A stretch of 64,000 bases of DNA from Lysinibacillus mangiferihumi (GCF_003049665.1 NZ_PYWM01000021.1:33777-97776); one strand, 5' to 3'; counted from the stretch's first letter, positions 16,808 to 26,644 are shown. Notes: generated by a model not told the origin, from the letters alone. A program made the numbers and translations.

Positions 16808-16838
16808 AGCAGAAGATATTAATCTTCTGCTTTTTTTT
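16808..16838 (+). terminator. AGCAGAAGAT/ATCTTCTGCT hairpin with T run
   Basis: A ten-base perfect stem is followed by seven or more T residues after the second pilin-like gene. It may lower transcription of downstream genes relative to the pilin-like genes. Confidence 0.75.
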
Positions 16839-16856
16839 ATGGGAGGAGAGTAAGAA

Positions 16857-17057
16857 TTGACACAAACAGATAGAAAGCGTCTAAAGGCTAAACCAGACGG
16901 TTTTGTTGAAATGGAATCGTTAGTAAAAGAAATATTTGCGGCACAAGAATTGTCTTATTTTGAATGGTTACATCAACAACATCAGGCATGTGTATTGGAT
17001 TTCAATATAAAGAATAAAGGGAGCATCGCTTCATTGGCTAAAGATAAAGAAAGGTAG
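16857..17057 (+). CDS. 66-residue basic protein ending in KER
   Basis: The gene starts at TTG 16857 after GGGAGGAGAGTAAGAA. The product is small, charged at both ends, with LSYFEWLHQQHQA in the middle. There is no signal peptide or known domain. It ends AKDKER, a looser match to the C-terminal LER pattern. It lies nine bases before the VirB2-like gene and is probably a small soluble component of the transfer system; the function is unknown. Confidence 0.5.
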   Translation: MTQTDRKRLKAKPDGFVEMESLVKEIFAAQELSYFEWLHQQHQACVLDFNIKNKGSIASLAKDKER

Positions 17058-17066
17058 GGATTCAAC

Positions 17067-17300
17067 ATGGATAATGCCATTACGCTTATTAATAATATTG
17101 CAACTGACGTACAGAAATTTGCTCCTGCAGTAGCTGGCTTGGTCTTAATTTTTATTGGACTAGTCTGGATGTTTGCTAAAGATCCGCAAAAGAAGGAAAG
17201 TGCACAATCTTGGCTAATGAATGTATTCATCGGATTTGCCATTGTTTATCTAGCTGCGTCTTTTGTTGCTTGGATGACAGGAAAAGTATCAGGGTTCTAA
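17067..17300 (+). CDS. VirB2/TrbC-like small membrane protein (candidate conjugative pilin)
   Basis: The 77-residue protein has two transmembrane helices (about 18-36 and 49-70) joined by a short basic loop KDPQKKESAQS. This is the size and hairpin topology of VirB2/TrbC pilins and their Gram-positive relatives. There is no clear signal peptide, so its first helix may serve as one. It follows the 53-residue pilin-like pair, so two different kinds of candidate surface subunit lie next to each other. The call is from topology and position. Confidence 0.6.
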   Translation: MDNAITLINNIATDVQKFAPAVAGLVLIFIGLVWMFAKDPQKKESAQSWLMNVFIGFAIVYLAASFVAWMTGKVSGF

Positions 17301-17333
17301 TCTAAATGCTTTGGTGAGGAAGGAGAATGTGAT

Positions 17334-18311
17334 GTGTTACGAAAAGTTTTGATTCGTTTCAAGGATGACGGTGATTACTTTAGAGAGATTGACGAAGAGC
17401 GAAATTATTTTTTTACCGAAGCTGAGGAAATTATTGATAGGATTCGAGACAGACTTATAAAAGAAAAAAGAGAAGCCTCCACTAAGTCTTTTGAATTTTG
17501 GCTTGATGGACAATGTTTAGTCATTAGCCAAGTCCATTTTGACAAAAAAGAAAGTCTCCAAAAGCAATTAGAACATACAATTCTAACATTCGATAGTTGG
17601 GAAGAGGACATGCGCCATAAGTATGTCAATACTTTAAAGGGTTATGTTGAGGAAGAAAAGCAGCTGTTCATCAATAAAGAATTTGTAACATTTGTGACTC
17701 GCTATGATCAACTCTTTGGTATTTCTACCTTTGCACCATTTCCAATTTGTTTAGATACTTCACAATTGAATCAAATATATGGAACTATGCAGCCACTTGT
17801 TAAAACAGGTTTTTATTCGGAATTAGAGCAAATGATGGCAGCAATAAAAACTGCGTTGGAAAAGGTAATATATGATGCTGGAAAAAATCTAGACGGTGCA
17901 GAAAAAGATTTTCTTCAACAACAAAAGTTGTTAGAGGAAAAAGTAAATACCCTGCTACAAGAGGAGACAATCTTTAAATCATTTACTCAATATGCCGGAG
18001 CTAGTTTTCAGTCTGTAGGAAAACATCGCATCGATGCATTATGCCCTAATTTTAAACTGTACCAAACTTTACAGCTGACGCTGTTTTCAACTTTTGTAGA
18101 AAAAAACAGCTTTGCTGAAGCGTACGAGATACATTTAACGTTTACTTCTGCTTTAAAGGAAAAATACGATGCTATTTTGACACAAGGCTTTGCATTAGCC
18201 AATGATGAAATGATTGAATCTCTTGTTCTAAATCCAGTTTTACAACAGTTTAAGATAGATATTGAACAGCAATTACAAAGAGATGAGGTGAAGGAGGATG
18301 AGCCACAATAA
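17334..18311 (+). CDS. Transfer-operon protein of unknown function
   Basis: The 325-residue soluble protein starts at GTG 17334 after AGGAAGGAGAATGTGAT. It is helix-rich and acidic, with segments such as [20 protein letters not shown] and [18 protein letters not shown], and no membrane segment or known motif. Its end overlaps the primase gene start by 14 bases, so the two are translationally coupled and may work together on transferred DNA. Function is not recognised. Confidence 0.6.
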
Positions 18312-19698
18312 ATTAATTTATCAAGATATAAATGAGATGTTGGCAGAACTGAATGCAAAGGATCGAGGCCGATATTTTATTTGTACTTGTCCAGAGTGCC
18401 AGCAACAGGAAGCGTTTATTTATAAGAACAATATGAATTTTATTCAATGTAATCGTGAAAATACCTGCGGTGAGCGTTTTATTTTAACATATGAGGAAAA
18501 AGAGACTGAAATCTCTTATTCTACTGAAAAAGAAAAAAGTAAAGGTCTTACAGTTAAACAGGCTAAACAATTGGATGAGTTTACATCGTTAATTAATCAT
18601 GTTCTACACAATATAGAAAGTGATACATTGGACAATGGCTATCGAGGTCTTTCACGCTCAACAACTACACCGTTCATTGCTGATTTTTCGAAACCAGAAG
18701 GCGTAAAATTAATGTTTGATTATGCGAATGGGCTATTACCGAAAAATTATGCAGATAATGATTGGATGTGTCAAAGAAATCTTGTATTACCTCTTTTCGA
18801 GGAAGATGGTCGTGTAGGTAGAATATTATTACGTTCATCAATCAATCCGAACCTTGAACCTAAAGAAATCCAATTAATTGTTAATCCCTCAAATGATGCG
18901 AGGGATTTTTTTGTGGATATTCCTGAAGAATCACAAACTATTGTGATTGGAGAGGCAATATTAGACTCTCTATCATTTCGTGAAGTAGATGAACAGGTTG
19001 GGATTATGGCGTTAACTGGTTCACGTAAATACAAAAGTCTTTGCAATTACATCAAAGACAACAAGGAAAAATTACGTCAGAAACGATTTCTTGTTGCAAT
19101 GGATGATGATGCTGCTGGCTATAAATCTGCAAAAGAAATAAGTAGTTGTCTCGAAGAAGAACAAGTTGATTATCAAATTTTTATATACCCTGAAAATTGT
19201 AAAGACGGTAATGATTTTTTAGTAAAAGAGACAGAAAAGTTCCATCGATATTTTCAGTTTTTTGATAAGAAATTTGAAGTAAACAGCAGGAATTACATTG
19301 ACATTAAGAAGTCGATGCAGCATGTAGTTATATGTGATTCTAGATTAGATGCCTTATCATTCCGAAGTGCTCATCCAGAGTGTGGTGCATTGGTTTTAGA
19401 GGAAGAGGGAAAAGTTGATTTTAAAGAACCAATCATGAAGTTACTATTATCCAAGGAATTACAACAAAAAACGTTTATTTTGGCTATGCCACATACAACT
19501 GAGGGCCAAGAAGTAACGAGAGAATTGATTGATTTTTTTAATAATATGGATTTGAAATACAAAGTTTTCGAATATCCTGCTGATGCCTTATCGCCATTAG
19601 AATTTTCAGTGGATGATCCTAAGTGTTTCAAGAAATGTGTTGAGCAACAATTTTTCAAAAAAGAACATCTAATGCAGAAAGTTCCATATGACCGGTAA
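18298..19698 (+). CDS. DnaG-like primase with zinc finger and TOPRIM domain
   Basis: The 466-residue protein has an N-terminal zinc-binding module (CTCPECQ at about 29-35, then CNRENTCG) and a central TOPRIM domain. In TOPRIM the acidic residues are in [12 protein letters not shown] (about 218) and [13 protein letters not shown] (about 265). This is the layout of DnaG-type primases and related CHC2-TOPRIM plasmid primases. A second half of about 130 residues repeats TOPRIM-like features ([15 protein letters not shown]) but lacks the acidic glutamate. Conjugative plasmids often carry such primases to start the complementary strand in the recipient. It overlaps the upstream gene and sits well inside the secretion operon. 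Confidence 0.8.
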
Positions 19699-19724
19699 GA
19701 CATAGGAAAGGAGAATTTTATCCC

Positions 19725-20150
19725 ATGACGATTTTTTTAAGGTGGCTTATACCGCCATTGGCAGTCGTAGTTTTTATAGGTTTTATTGTCTATGGGGCAA
19801 CTATCCAAAATATATCTACACGTACAATGGCTGAAACAGAAGTTACATTGGAAGCTGCTCATGTAGGTGCAATTCGTACACAGCTTGATGAACAGGGTCA
19901 ACTAGAACAGGATACTTTGTATTTAGACAAAAATGAGTTATTGGAAAATTTGCTTGCTGAAATAGCAACAACTCAAAAAAACCTTAACTATAAACTTCAA
20001 GTAAGTTACGTTTTTGTAGATGCTGCAAGGAATGCAACAACCATCGATAAAGATATTCGAGGCATTCAGTACCGAACGCAATATATTGATAAAGATGGCA
20101 CAGTGAAGGGAACTGCCGAACGACACTTAACATTGAATGAAATGGAGTAG
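19725..20150 (+). CDS. TadE-like pseudopilin candidate
   Basis: The 141-residue protein has one N-terminal transmembrane helix (about 10-29) directly at its start, then a periplasm-type domain ending in HLTLNEME. Features such as EVTLEAAHVGAIRTQLDE and YKLQVSYVFVD resemble the TadE/DUF4320-like minor pseudopilins. AAAGGAGAATTTTATCCC precedes the ATG. It is adjacent to a clearer DUF4320-like gene. No prepilin peptidase is seen in the window, so processing, if any, would depend on the host. The family call is tentative. Confidence 0.5.
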   Translation: MTIFLRWLIPPLAVVVFIGFIVYGATIQNISTRTMAETEVTLEAAHVGAIRTQLDEQGQLEQDTLYLDKNELLENLLAEIATTQKNLNYKLQVSYVFVDAARNATTIDKDIRGIQYRTQYIDKDGTVKGTAERHLTLNEME

Positions 20151-20180
20151 GCACTCGCCAATTTTGGTGAGTGCCTTTTA
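20150..20180 (+). terminator. Family hairpin, copy 3
   Basis: GGCACTCGCCAATTTTGGTGAGTGCC is followed by TTTTA. The stem has compensating changes relative to other copies (CAC with GTG), which supports selection on structure. Confidence 0.75.
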
Positions 20181-20210
20181 CTTAAAAAGGGATGGGGGTG
20201 AATCACTAAC

Positions 20211-22070
20211 ATGTCAAATCTAAAAGGTGCAGTTTTAGCTATGGCACTTTGGGTTGGTGCAGTGTTTCCTTTCTTATTAATGTTAGGAATAGATTCCTTT
20301 CAACAGCGTATTTATCTGAGTACAACAGAAAAAGTAGCAGATCTTGTGAGGCAAGAAGGTGGCGTTTCTAATCAAGTAATTCAGGTAGCAAATAAATTAA
20401 AAAACAAAGGTTACACAGTGACCTTTTCAAAATCAGGCCTTGTTCAGTTTGGAGAAGAAGTTGTCATTCGTTATAGGTATGAATATCCAAATGTACGAGG
20501 CAAGCAAACGTTAGATACACAAAATAAAGTAGTGATTACTAAGCGTTCTATGGTTGCAGAAGGTGGTAGTAATCCACCAGTGTCGTCAATCAAAACATAT
20601 ACTGGGACAACATCTGAATCGTTAAATTCTAATGGAGAATATACATTTAGGATTCCAGGATTAAAAAATTTACAACATGTTACTTCAAATACTGGGAATG
20701 TTGAAATTGTCTCTGTTAATGGCGAGAACGTTACCGTTAAGGTATCAAAAGGCGCAGTCATTAGAACTGTTCAAACAGGTGGAGTATATGTACCTACTGA
20801 TTCAAAATTTGTTACCGGAGAAGAATCACCTGATTACAATAAAGATGGTTATACAGGGAGATTAGAACAATACCTTCATAGTGGAAGCCTACTGCCTGTT
20901 GATAGTAAGCAAATTACAGATGTAAAAACATCGCTATTGCCTAATAACTTCCCTGGGTCAATCGTTTATGCTATGAATGGGTATAGTGGCATTTTGATGA
21001 AAAATGGTGGCCCAAGTAGGAAGGTTATAGCAGGAGAATATATTCCTGCGGATACCAAGTGGATAGATGGTGCTACAGCTGAAGAATGCAACCAGAATGG
21101 TTATGCAGGGACATTAGAACCCTATGTGATAAGTGGGGAGTATATTCCAGAAAAAATCATAACTGATTCATTGACAAATAAAACAAATATATTTCCTAAT
21201 ACCATAGTAAAAGATGGAGTAACACTGCATAAGACAGGTAATCCGATCCGACAGGTAGTTACAGAAAAAGAAACCAAGAATGTATCCGTAAAAATAGAAG
21301 AATCTGAATGGAGTTTCAAGAAAAATACCGTTCCAGTGACTTATCAGTATTCTAAAGATGGTTATACAGGAATATTGGAGGCTACCGGGGAATCTAGTTT
21401 TCTATTTAAAAGTGTAACACATTGGCGACCAAGTGATCCTTATGCGGTCATGCACTATGTGACAGACTCAAGTCAAGCTATAGGCGATTTTGAAAACTTG
21501 AAATTTGAAAAACGTATAGAAGGAGAGAGTCTCGTTGATTTTTTTAAACGTACTGCACTCTCTAATTATATTAATCCAGAAGTAATTCCAAATAGTTGGC
21601 GATGGGCGAGTGATATAGACTATAAAGATTCTATGGGTGAGGCATCTATCTACTATGATAAGGTTCCTGGAGTTTGGAAAAATAGTGTAGTATCATGGTT
21701 TTCAAATTGGGGTTACGACAAATATTCTGTTAGACGTTTGTATATATTTGACTTCATATTCGATTATGTCAAATGGCAACAAACTTATAGCGGAACAGTA
21801 ACTAAAGAAGCAACATATCAATATACACAAGAATACAGTGCTGTAATACCAGAATCAGATTCGCGAGTGTATGCCTATAAAGGATATGTAACAAAACCAG
21901 CTGTTGATACACAAATTTATGAGTATATACAGAATTATGCAGGTATAGTCACAAGACCTGAAATAGATACTCGTGTTTATAAGTATCAAGGAAAGGTAAT
22001 AAGACCCTCCTCTGATTCTCGAATATATGAGAATTACTATCAATATGAATTGAATTTTGATTATCTTTGA
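20211..22070 (+). CDS. DUF4320/TadE-like pseudopilin with long repeat-rich extension
   Basis: The 619-residue protein has an N-terminal helix (about 6-26), then a conserved domain with KVADLVRQEGGVS and FSKSGLVQFGEEVVI that resembles DUF4320/TadE-like proteins found with CpaF and TadB/C genes in Firmicutes. From about residue 190 it carries degenerate repeats with a core YxPxDxKxx...GYTGxLE (copies near 198, 224, 280 and 390) and a C-terminal tyrosine-rich repeat (SRVYAYKGYV, TQIYEYIQNY, TRVYKYQGKV, SRIYENYYQY). The layout suggests a surface tip or adhesin fused to a pseudopilin base. GGGATGGGGGTG precedes the ATG. Confidence 0.65.
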   Translation: MSNLKGAVLAMALWVGAVFPFLLMLGIDSFQQRIYLSTTEKVADLVRQEGGVSNQVIQVANKLKNKGYTVTFSKSGLVQFGEEVVIRYRYEYPNVRGKQTLDTQNKVVITKRSMVAEGGSNPPVSSIKTYTGTTSESLNSNGEYTFRIPGLKNLQHVTSNTGNVEIVSVNGENVTVKVSKGAVIRTVQTGGVYVPTDSKFVTGEESPDYNKDGYTGRLEQYLHSGSLLPVDSKQITDVKTSLLPNNFPGSIVYAMNGYSGILMKNGGPSRKVIAGEYIPADTKWIDGATAEECNQNGYAGTLEPYVISGEYIPEKIITDSLTNKTNIFPNTIVKDGVTLHKTGNPIRQVVTEKETKNVSVKIEESEWSFKKNTVPVTYQYSKDGYTGILEATGESSFLFKSVTHWRPSDPYAVMHYVTDSSQAIGDFENLKFEKRIEGESLVDFFKRTALSNYINPEVIPNSWRWASDIDYKDSMGEASIYYDKVPGVWKNSVVSWFSNWGYDKYSVRRLYIFDFIFDYVKWQQTYSGTVTKEATYQYTQEYSAVIPESDSRVYAYKGYVTKPAVDTQIYEYIQNYAGIVTRPEIDTRVYKYQGKVIRPSSDSRIYENYYQYELNFDYL

Positions 22071-22110
22071 TAACCTTTCATAGTGAACAGAAAGGAGTGA
22101 ACTATTTCGT

Positions 22111-22557
22111 ATGTCTAACCTAAAAGGTGCCATTTTAGCCACAGCGATTTTTGTTGCTGTGGTTTTCCCTTTTCTACTAATGATCTCTATTGATACTTTT
22201 CAGCAACATGTTTTTCTGAAGGTAACGGAAGAGGTTACAGAGCTAGTCAAAGAAGAGGGGGGCGTATCAGAAAAAGTTGCACAAGTAACTGATCGATTAA
22301 ACAGAAACGGATACACTATTACTTTCTCAAAGCCAGGGACTGTCAAGTTTGGCGAAGAAATTGTCATTAGATATAAGTATGACTATCAAAATGTGCGTGG
22401 TAAGAAAAGGTTAGACGTTCAAGATAAAGTCGTCATTATGAAGCGATAGTTGGAGAGGTTTCACCTGGCTACTACTACAAAGTGGATAGATGATATTGTA
22501 GTTGAAGATTATCACCAAAACAGTTAAAAAGGGACACTTGAACGTTATCTGAATTAA
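22111..22557 (+). pseudogene. Truncated second copy of the DUF4320/TadE-like gene
   Basis: The first 112 codons (to 22449) parallel the upstream gene: MSNLKGAILATAIFVAVVFP, then VTELVKEEGGVSEKV and FSKPGTVKFGEEIVI. After the stop, the same strand still reads TTTKWIDDIVVEDYHQNS, a stop, and KGTLERYLN, which matches the repeat TKWIDGATAEECNQNG...GTLEPYV of the upstream protein. So the copy was once longer and decayed. The remaining 112-residue part keeps the membrane helix and domain and could still be made; GAAAGGAGTG precedes it. Confidence 0.7.
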
Positions 22558-22586
22558 AATTCCAATATATGTAGGTGGGAAAACCG

Positions 22587-22724
22587 ATGAAAAAGAGACT
22601 ACTAACACTTTTGTTTTTTCTATGTGTTGCTTTTGTAGCTTATGTAAATATGGATAACAAAGATATAACTCCACAAGGAGAAGAACAAGAAATCAAACAC
22701 GTTCGGATGTAGTAACTACATCTA
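22587..22724 (+). CDS. Possible 45-residue secreted peptide
   Basis: After GTAGGTGGGAAAACCG an ATG opens a frame beginning MKKRLLTLLFFLCVAFVAYV, a good signal-peptide or lipoprotein-like leader, followed by NMDNKDITPQGENKKSNTF. The frame ends inside a terminator hairpin. It could be a short exported peptide, for example for signalling or exclusion, or a chance frame. Only the leader and ribosome site support it. Confidence 0.35.
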
Positions 22725-22738
22725 GGACGTGTTTTTTG
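22695..22738 (+). terminator. Hairpin before the coupling-protein gene
   Basis: AACACGT...GATGTAG TAA CTACATC...ACGTGTT forms a two-part stem and ends in TTTTTT. It separates the pseudopilin block from virD4. Confidence 0.75.
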
Positions 22739-22767
22739 TTGGAATTTTAAAGAAAGGAGAAAGGACG

Positions 22768-24978
22768 ATGTATGAGACAAAATATTTAGAGCGTTTGGCG
22801 CAACCTAAAATGCTGCTTTTGTTTTCCATCATTTATTGGTTTGTCATGTTTTTTGTTGCGAATTTTGTACTTGCATTCCTTCAATCCATACTGGAATCGA
22901 TTCAACAATTCAAGGAAGATCCAAAGAGTGTATCTTTTTCGATGGATTGGTTAAGTGTCTTTGATTTTCAAACCAGTTGGATGCCTTTTTATATAGGATT
23001 TGCGATTATTTGTGCTATAGGATTTGTGAAATTCCTTTATAGAATCCGTCTGAACTTTGTGAATCTAAATACAGGGCAGCACGGTACAAGTGAATTTGAA
23101 CAAGTACGTGAATTAAAAAAGCAATACAAGATTATACCTGCAGCAACCAAAGAATATGACGGTGACGGTGGCGTGATTATTTCAGCTTTACAGGAAAAAA
23201 GGCGTCCGTATCGTCTTTTAATTGATGAGGGACCCATTCATACAATGGTGATTGGGATTACAAGGTCAGGTAAAGGTGAAACCTTTGTATTTCCTATGAT
23301 CGATGTATTGAGCCGAGCTAAAAATAAGCCCTCGTTAGTTGTGAATGATCCAAAAGGGGAGCTTGCAGCAGCTAGTTATGACACGCTAATAGCTAGGGGT
23401 TATGAAGTTCATGTATTTAACTTGATTCAACAGTACATGGGCATGGGTTTTAATCCATTGCAATTAGTAGTAGATGCGTGGAAATCAGGAAATACGAGTT
23501 TAGCCCAACAATATGCAAATAGCGTAGCGTTTATGTTATACAATGATCCATCAGCAAAGGATAAGTTTTGGTCAAACTCAGCTCAATCATTGGTGACTGC
23601 AATCATTTTGGCATTGACTGAAGATGCCCTTGCTACAGGTAAAGAGGAAACGATTAACTTATATTCTGTGGCTAATTTCCTTTCTACACTTGGAAGTGAC
23701 AATGATGATGAAGAGGGCACAAACGCACTAGATCAATTCTTCCAAGCTAGAGATGAAATCAATCCAGCGCGAATGATGTATGCAACAAGTAACTTTGCTG
23801 CTGGAAATACACGTGCAGGAATATTCTCGTCTGCAATGGATAAATTGCAAATTTTCACATTAGAACCTAATGCGAAACTAACAAGTTACAACAGTTTAGA
23901 TTTAAGTGAAATCGGATTTGGCGACAAACCAATTGCAGTCTTTATGGTAACGCCAGACTTCGATAAATCAAACCACGTTTTAGCAAGTATCTTTGTGAGT
24001 CAAATATATCGAGTAAATGCTGAAAAGGCTACGATGAGTCCAAGTGGCAAAATGAAACGTAACGTTCACCTTTTGTTAGATGAATTTGGGAATATGCCAG
24101 TAGTGGAAGGAATGGACGGAATGGTGACTGTAGGCGCTGGTCGTGGGTTTAGAATCCATTTAATTATTCAAGCCTATTCTCAATTAAAGTCATTGTATGG
24201 CGATGATGCGGATACGATTATTGGTAACTGTTCCAACCAAATTTATATTTTAACAAAAGATAAAGCAACAGCTGAACAATTCTCAGCATTAATTGGGACA
24301 AAAACAATTACTGATATTAGTCGAAGTGGACAATTACTTTCTACAGATAAGTCACACAGCGAATCTGTTAAAGAGCGTGCGTTACTAATGCCAGATGAGT
24401 TAATGCGACTCAAAGAGGGCGAATCAGTAGTAGTGCGAGCCAATAAACGACAGGATAATGAACGTAATAAAATTGAGCCTAAGCCAATTTTTAATAAAGG
24501 CATTACAGCTGCTAAATTCCGTTGGGAGTATTTAGCTGAAAACTTTGATAATAGTAATTCAATATTATCACTACCAATTATGTCTACTCAGTATCACAAT
24601 TTAAAAATGTCTGATATGGTCTTTACTTCTAAAAGTGAAAGAGACCTTTACGTATGCATGTCTTCAGCAATGAGTACAGCCGATTTTTCTAAATTGACAA
24701 AAAGCCTGTATCGGGCCTTATCAACTACTGGTGACTACCTAGATGAGATTCCTCAATGGTCATTTTTACAACTTTTTAGTTATCTTGCTTACGGTACGAC
24801 CATCCCTGTAAAAATAGTTGAGCATAGTATTTATCCAATCTTGAAAACATACTTGCCTGATCAAGTTCTAAAAGAATGGAAAGAGATTATTCAGGAACAA
24901 CGAAATCAGGAACAACGAGAAAATATTCAAGATGATACAGTGATGGCCATTCAAAAAATGATTACGGAAGGGAGCTAA
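22768..24978 (+). CDS. virD4: VirD4/TraG-type coupling ATPase
   Basis: The 736-residue protein links the relaxosome to the secretion channel and pumps DNA. Two transmembrane helices lie at about 14-40 and 65-85. Walker A is GITRSGKGETF (about 161-171), Walker B is LLLDEFGNMP (about 427-436), followed by the RGFRIHLIIQ and NQIYILTKDKATAEQFS segments of the TraG/TraD C-terminal ATPase region. The start at 22768 follows AAAGAAAGGAGAAAGGACG; an upstream ATG at 22729 lies in the terminator. The tail (last about 130 residues) is unassigned and may bind the relaxase. A shortened paralogue follows immediately. Confidence 0.9.
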   Translation: MYETKYLERLAQPKMLLLFSIIYWFVMFFVANFVLAFLQSILESIQQFKEDPKSVSFSMDWLSVFDFQTSWMPFYIGFAIICAIGFVKFLYRIRLNFVNLNTGQHGTSEFEQVRELKKQYKIIPAATKEYDGDGGVIISALQEKRRPYRLLIDEGPIHTMVIGITRSGKGETFVFPMIDVLSRAKNKPSLVVNDPKGELAAASYDTLIARGYEVHVFNLIQQYMGMGFNPLQLVVDAWKSGNTSLAQQYANSVAFMLYNDPSAKDKFWSNSAQSLVTAIILALTEDALATGKEETINLYSVANFLSTLGSDNDDEEGTNALDQFFQARDEINPARMMYATSNFAAGNTRAGIFSSAMDKLQIFTLEPNAKLTSYNSLDLSEIGFGDKPIAVFMVTPDFDKSNHVLASIFVSQIYRVNAEKATMSPSGKMKRNVHLLLDEFGNMPVVEGMDGMVTVGAGRGFRIHLIIQAYSQLKSLYGDDADTIIGNCSNQIYILTKDKATAEQFSALIGTKTITDISRSGQLLSTDKSHSESVKERALLMPDELMRLKEGESVVVRANKRQDNERNKIEPKPIFNKGITAAKFRWEYLAENFDNSNSILSLPIMSTQYHNLKMSDMVFTSKSERDLYVCMSSAMSTADFSKLTKSLYRALSTTGDYLDEIPQWSFLQLFSYLAYGTTIPVKIVEHSIYPILKTYLPDQVLKEWKEIIQEQRNQEQRENIQDDTVMAIQKMITEGS

Positions 24979-24983
24979 GAAAA

Positions 24984-25895
24984 GTGTTTGAACAGGTACA
25001 AGAATTGAAAAAACAATATCAAATTATTCCGGCTAAATCAAAAGAATTTAATGGTGATGGTGGCGTTATTATTTCAGCCCTGCAAGAAAAATTGCGGCCA
25101 TACCGTCTACTAATTGATACTAGGCCAGGCCATACGATAGTTACTGGAACGACACGTTCAGGTAAAGGTGAGGCCTTTGTATTCCCTATGATTGATGTAC
25201 AAAGCCGAGCAAAAAATAAGCCCTCCTTAGTTATTAATGATCCGAGAGGAGAACTGGCGAATGCAAGTCATGACACGTTAGTTGTTCGTGGTTATGATGT
25301 TAAGATTATCAACTTAAATCACCAAAAAGAAATGGATATAGACTTAACCGGTGTAGGATTTGGAGATAAACCAATCGCCATTTTCTTGATTTCATCAAAA
25401 TATGATTATTCAATCAGTATGTTAGCCAGTAAGTTTATGAGTCATCTGTTTTGCGCCAATATGGAAAAGGCGCAAATCGATCCTAGTGGTAAAACGAAAC
25501 GCACAATCCATTATTTATTAGATGATTTAGGTGATATGCCACCTATTGAAGACATGGCTAAGATGGTTGAAATTGGAGCTAGTAGAGGATTCAGATTTCA
25601 TTTGATCTTTCAAACAATTTCTCAGTTAGAATATTTGTATGGTGATGATGCAGACACTATCGTCGGCAACTGTTCAAACCAGATTTATCTTCTCGGTCCT
25701 GATATTGCAACAATTGCGGGATTGCCACATCGAGAAATAATGCACTTGAAAACTGGTGAATCTATAGTAGTACGGGCACGTGCCAAAATGCACCAGGGAA
25801 ATTCAACTGGAACTAAACCAATTTACAATAGAGGCATTACTGCAGCAAAATTTCGTTTTGAGTATTTAACAAAGGACTTTGATAATAATTATTAA
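24984..25895 (+). CDS. Shortened soluble paralogue of the coupling ATPase
   Basis: The 303-residue protein is a clear copy of the upstream VirD4 with pieces removed. It starts at GTG at the segment FEQVQELKKQYQIIP, so both membrane helices are lost. It keeps Walker A (GTTRSGKGEAFVFP), then jumps from YDVKIINLNHQKEMD to GVGFGDKPIA, omitting about 150 residues of the helical domain, and keeps a changed Walker B (YLLDDLGDMP, Glu to Asp). The rest of the ATPase part is intact and in frame throughout. It could be a regulator or a hetero-oligomer partner, or a pseudogene whose frame has survived by chance. Confidence 0.7.
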   Translation: MFEQVQELKKQYQIIPAKSKEFNGDGGVIISALQEKLRPYRLLIDTRPGHTIVTGTTRSGKGEAFVFPMIDVQSRAKNKPSLVINDPRGELANASHDTLVVRGYDVKIINLNHQKEMDIDLTGVGFGDKPIAIFLISSKYDYSISMLASKFMSHLFCANMEKAQIDPSGKTKRTIHYLLDDLGDMPPIEDMAKMVEIGASRGFRFHLIFQTISQLEYLYGDDADTIVGNCSNQIYLLGPDIATIAGLPHREIMHLKTGESIVVRARAKMHQGNSTGTKPIYNRGITAAKFRFEYLTKDFDNNY

Positions 25896-25936
25896 ACTTG
25901 AAACAGAAAAATTCACTTGGAGGGGGTTATTGGAAG

Positions 25937-26644
25937 ATGTTTAATGAGTTACTAAAGGAAAGCTTACTTGATGCTCATTTGGATTTCTTTAGAAAGCCGA
26001 AAAAAAAGTTTTTTATTCAGCGAATTTTATATGGTGTCATTGTATCTATGCTCTTTGCAATGATAATCATGGTGTTAAAAACACCGATATGGTTAATTGC
26101 TACTCCAGCTACCTTTTATCTAGGATGGAAGTTTGCTTATTTTAAATTGCTATACACAAAAAACAATATTGATGTAAAAAATTCATTTCTATTTCCACAG
26201 TTCCTACAAAGTTTCATTGCTTTATTGCCTAGTTCGGGGAATGTCTATCAAACATTAAAAACAACAGTGAATTATACCCCCGATCCGTTAGATAAAGAAC
26301 TGGTCAAACTAATAAAGAAAATTGAACAAGGTAATGATCGAAATGCCTATTTAGAATTTGCGGAATATATAGGTTCCAGCGAGGCTTATATGGTTATGAA
26401 TATGATTTACCAATTTAGTGAACAAGGCGTAGAAAAGAAATCAATCCAGGAGTTAGAACGATATATCCAAAACCTTCAAGAAAATAAGGTAGATGAATTA
26501 ATTCAATATAAGATGAATGCGAGCGATAAGTTTGGTTTATTTCCAATCCTTATATCGCTTTTTTTAGTGGGCGGATTTGCTGCTGTAATCTTCCTACACT
26601 ACATGAGAGATGTAACAGACGCATTAAATGTCATGCCTAAATGA
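25937..26644 (+). CDS. TadB-like T2SS-F membrane protein
   Basis: The 235-residue protein starts at ATG 25937 after GGAGGGGGTTATTGG; the longer frame has no site. It has two helices near residues 27-70, a cytoplasmic helical domain (FPQFLQSFIALLPSSGNVYQ, then SEQGVEKKSIQELERYI) and a C-terminal helix (about 203-225). This is the type II secretion F fold of TadB/GspF, the inner-membrane platform that works with a CpaF/TadA ATPase. A second such gene follows the ATPase gene (28450), as TadB and TadC do in Tad pili. Confidence 0.75.
   Translation: MFNELLKESLLDAHLDFFRKPKKKFFIQRILYGVIVSMLFAMIIMVLKTPIWLIATPATFYLGWKFAYFKLLYTKNNIDVKNSFLFPQFLQSFIALLPSSGNVYQTLKTTVNYTPDPLDKELVKLIKKIEQGNDRNAYLEFAEYIGSSEAYMVMNMIYQFSEQGVEKKSIQELERYIQNLQENKVDELIQYKMNASDKFGLFPILISLFLVGGFAAVIFLHYMRDVTDALNVMPK

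Noticed and set aside
22587..22724. A full Rap-Phr-type signalling pair
   Set aside because: Only a possible short peptide is present; no Rap-like TPR receptor gene was found in the window.
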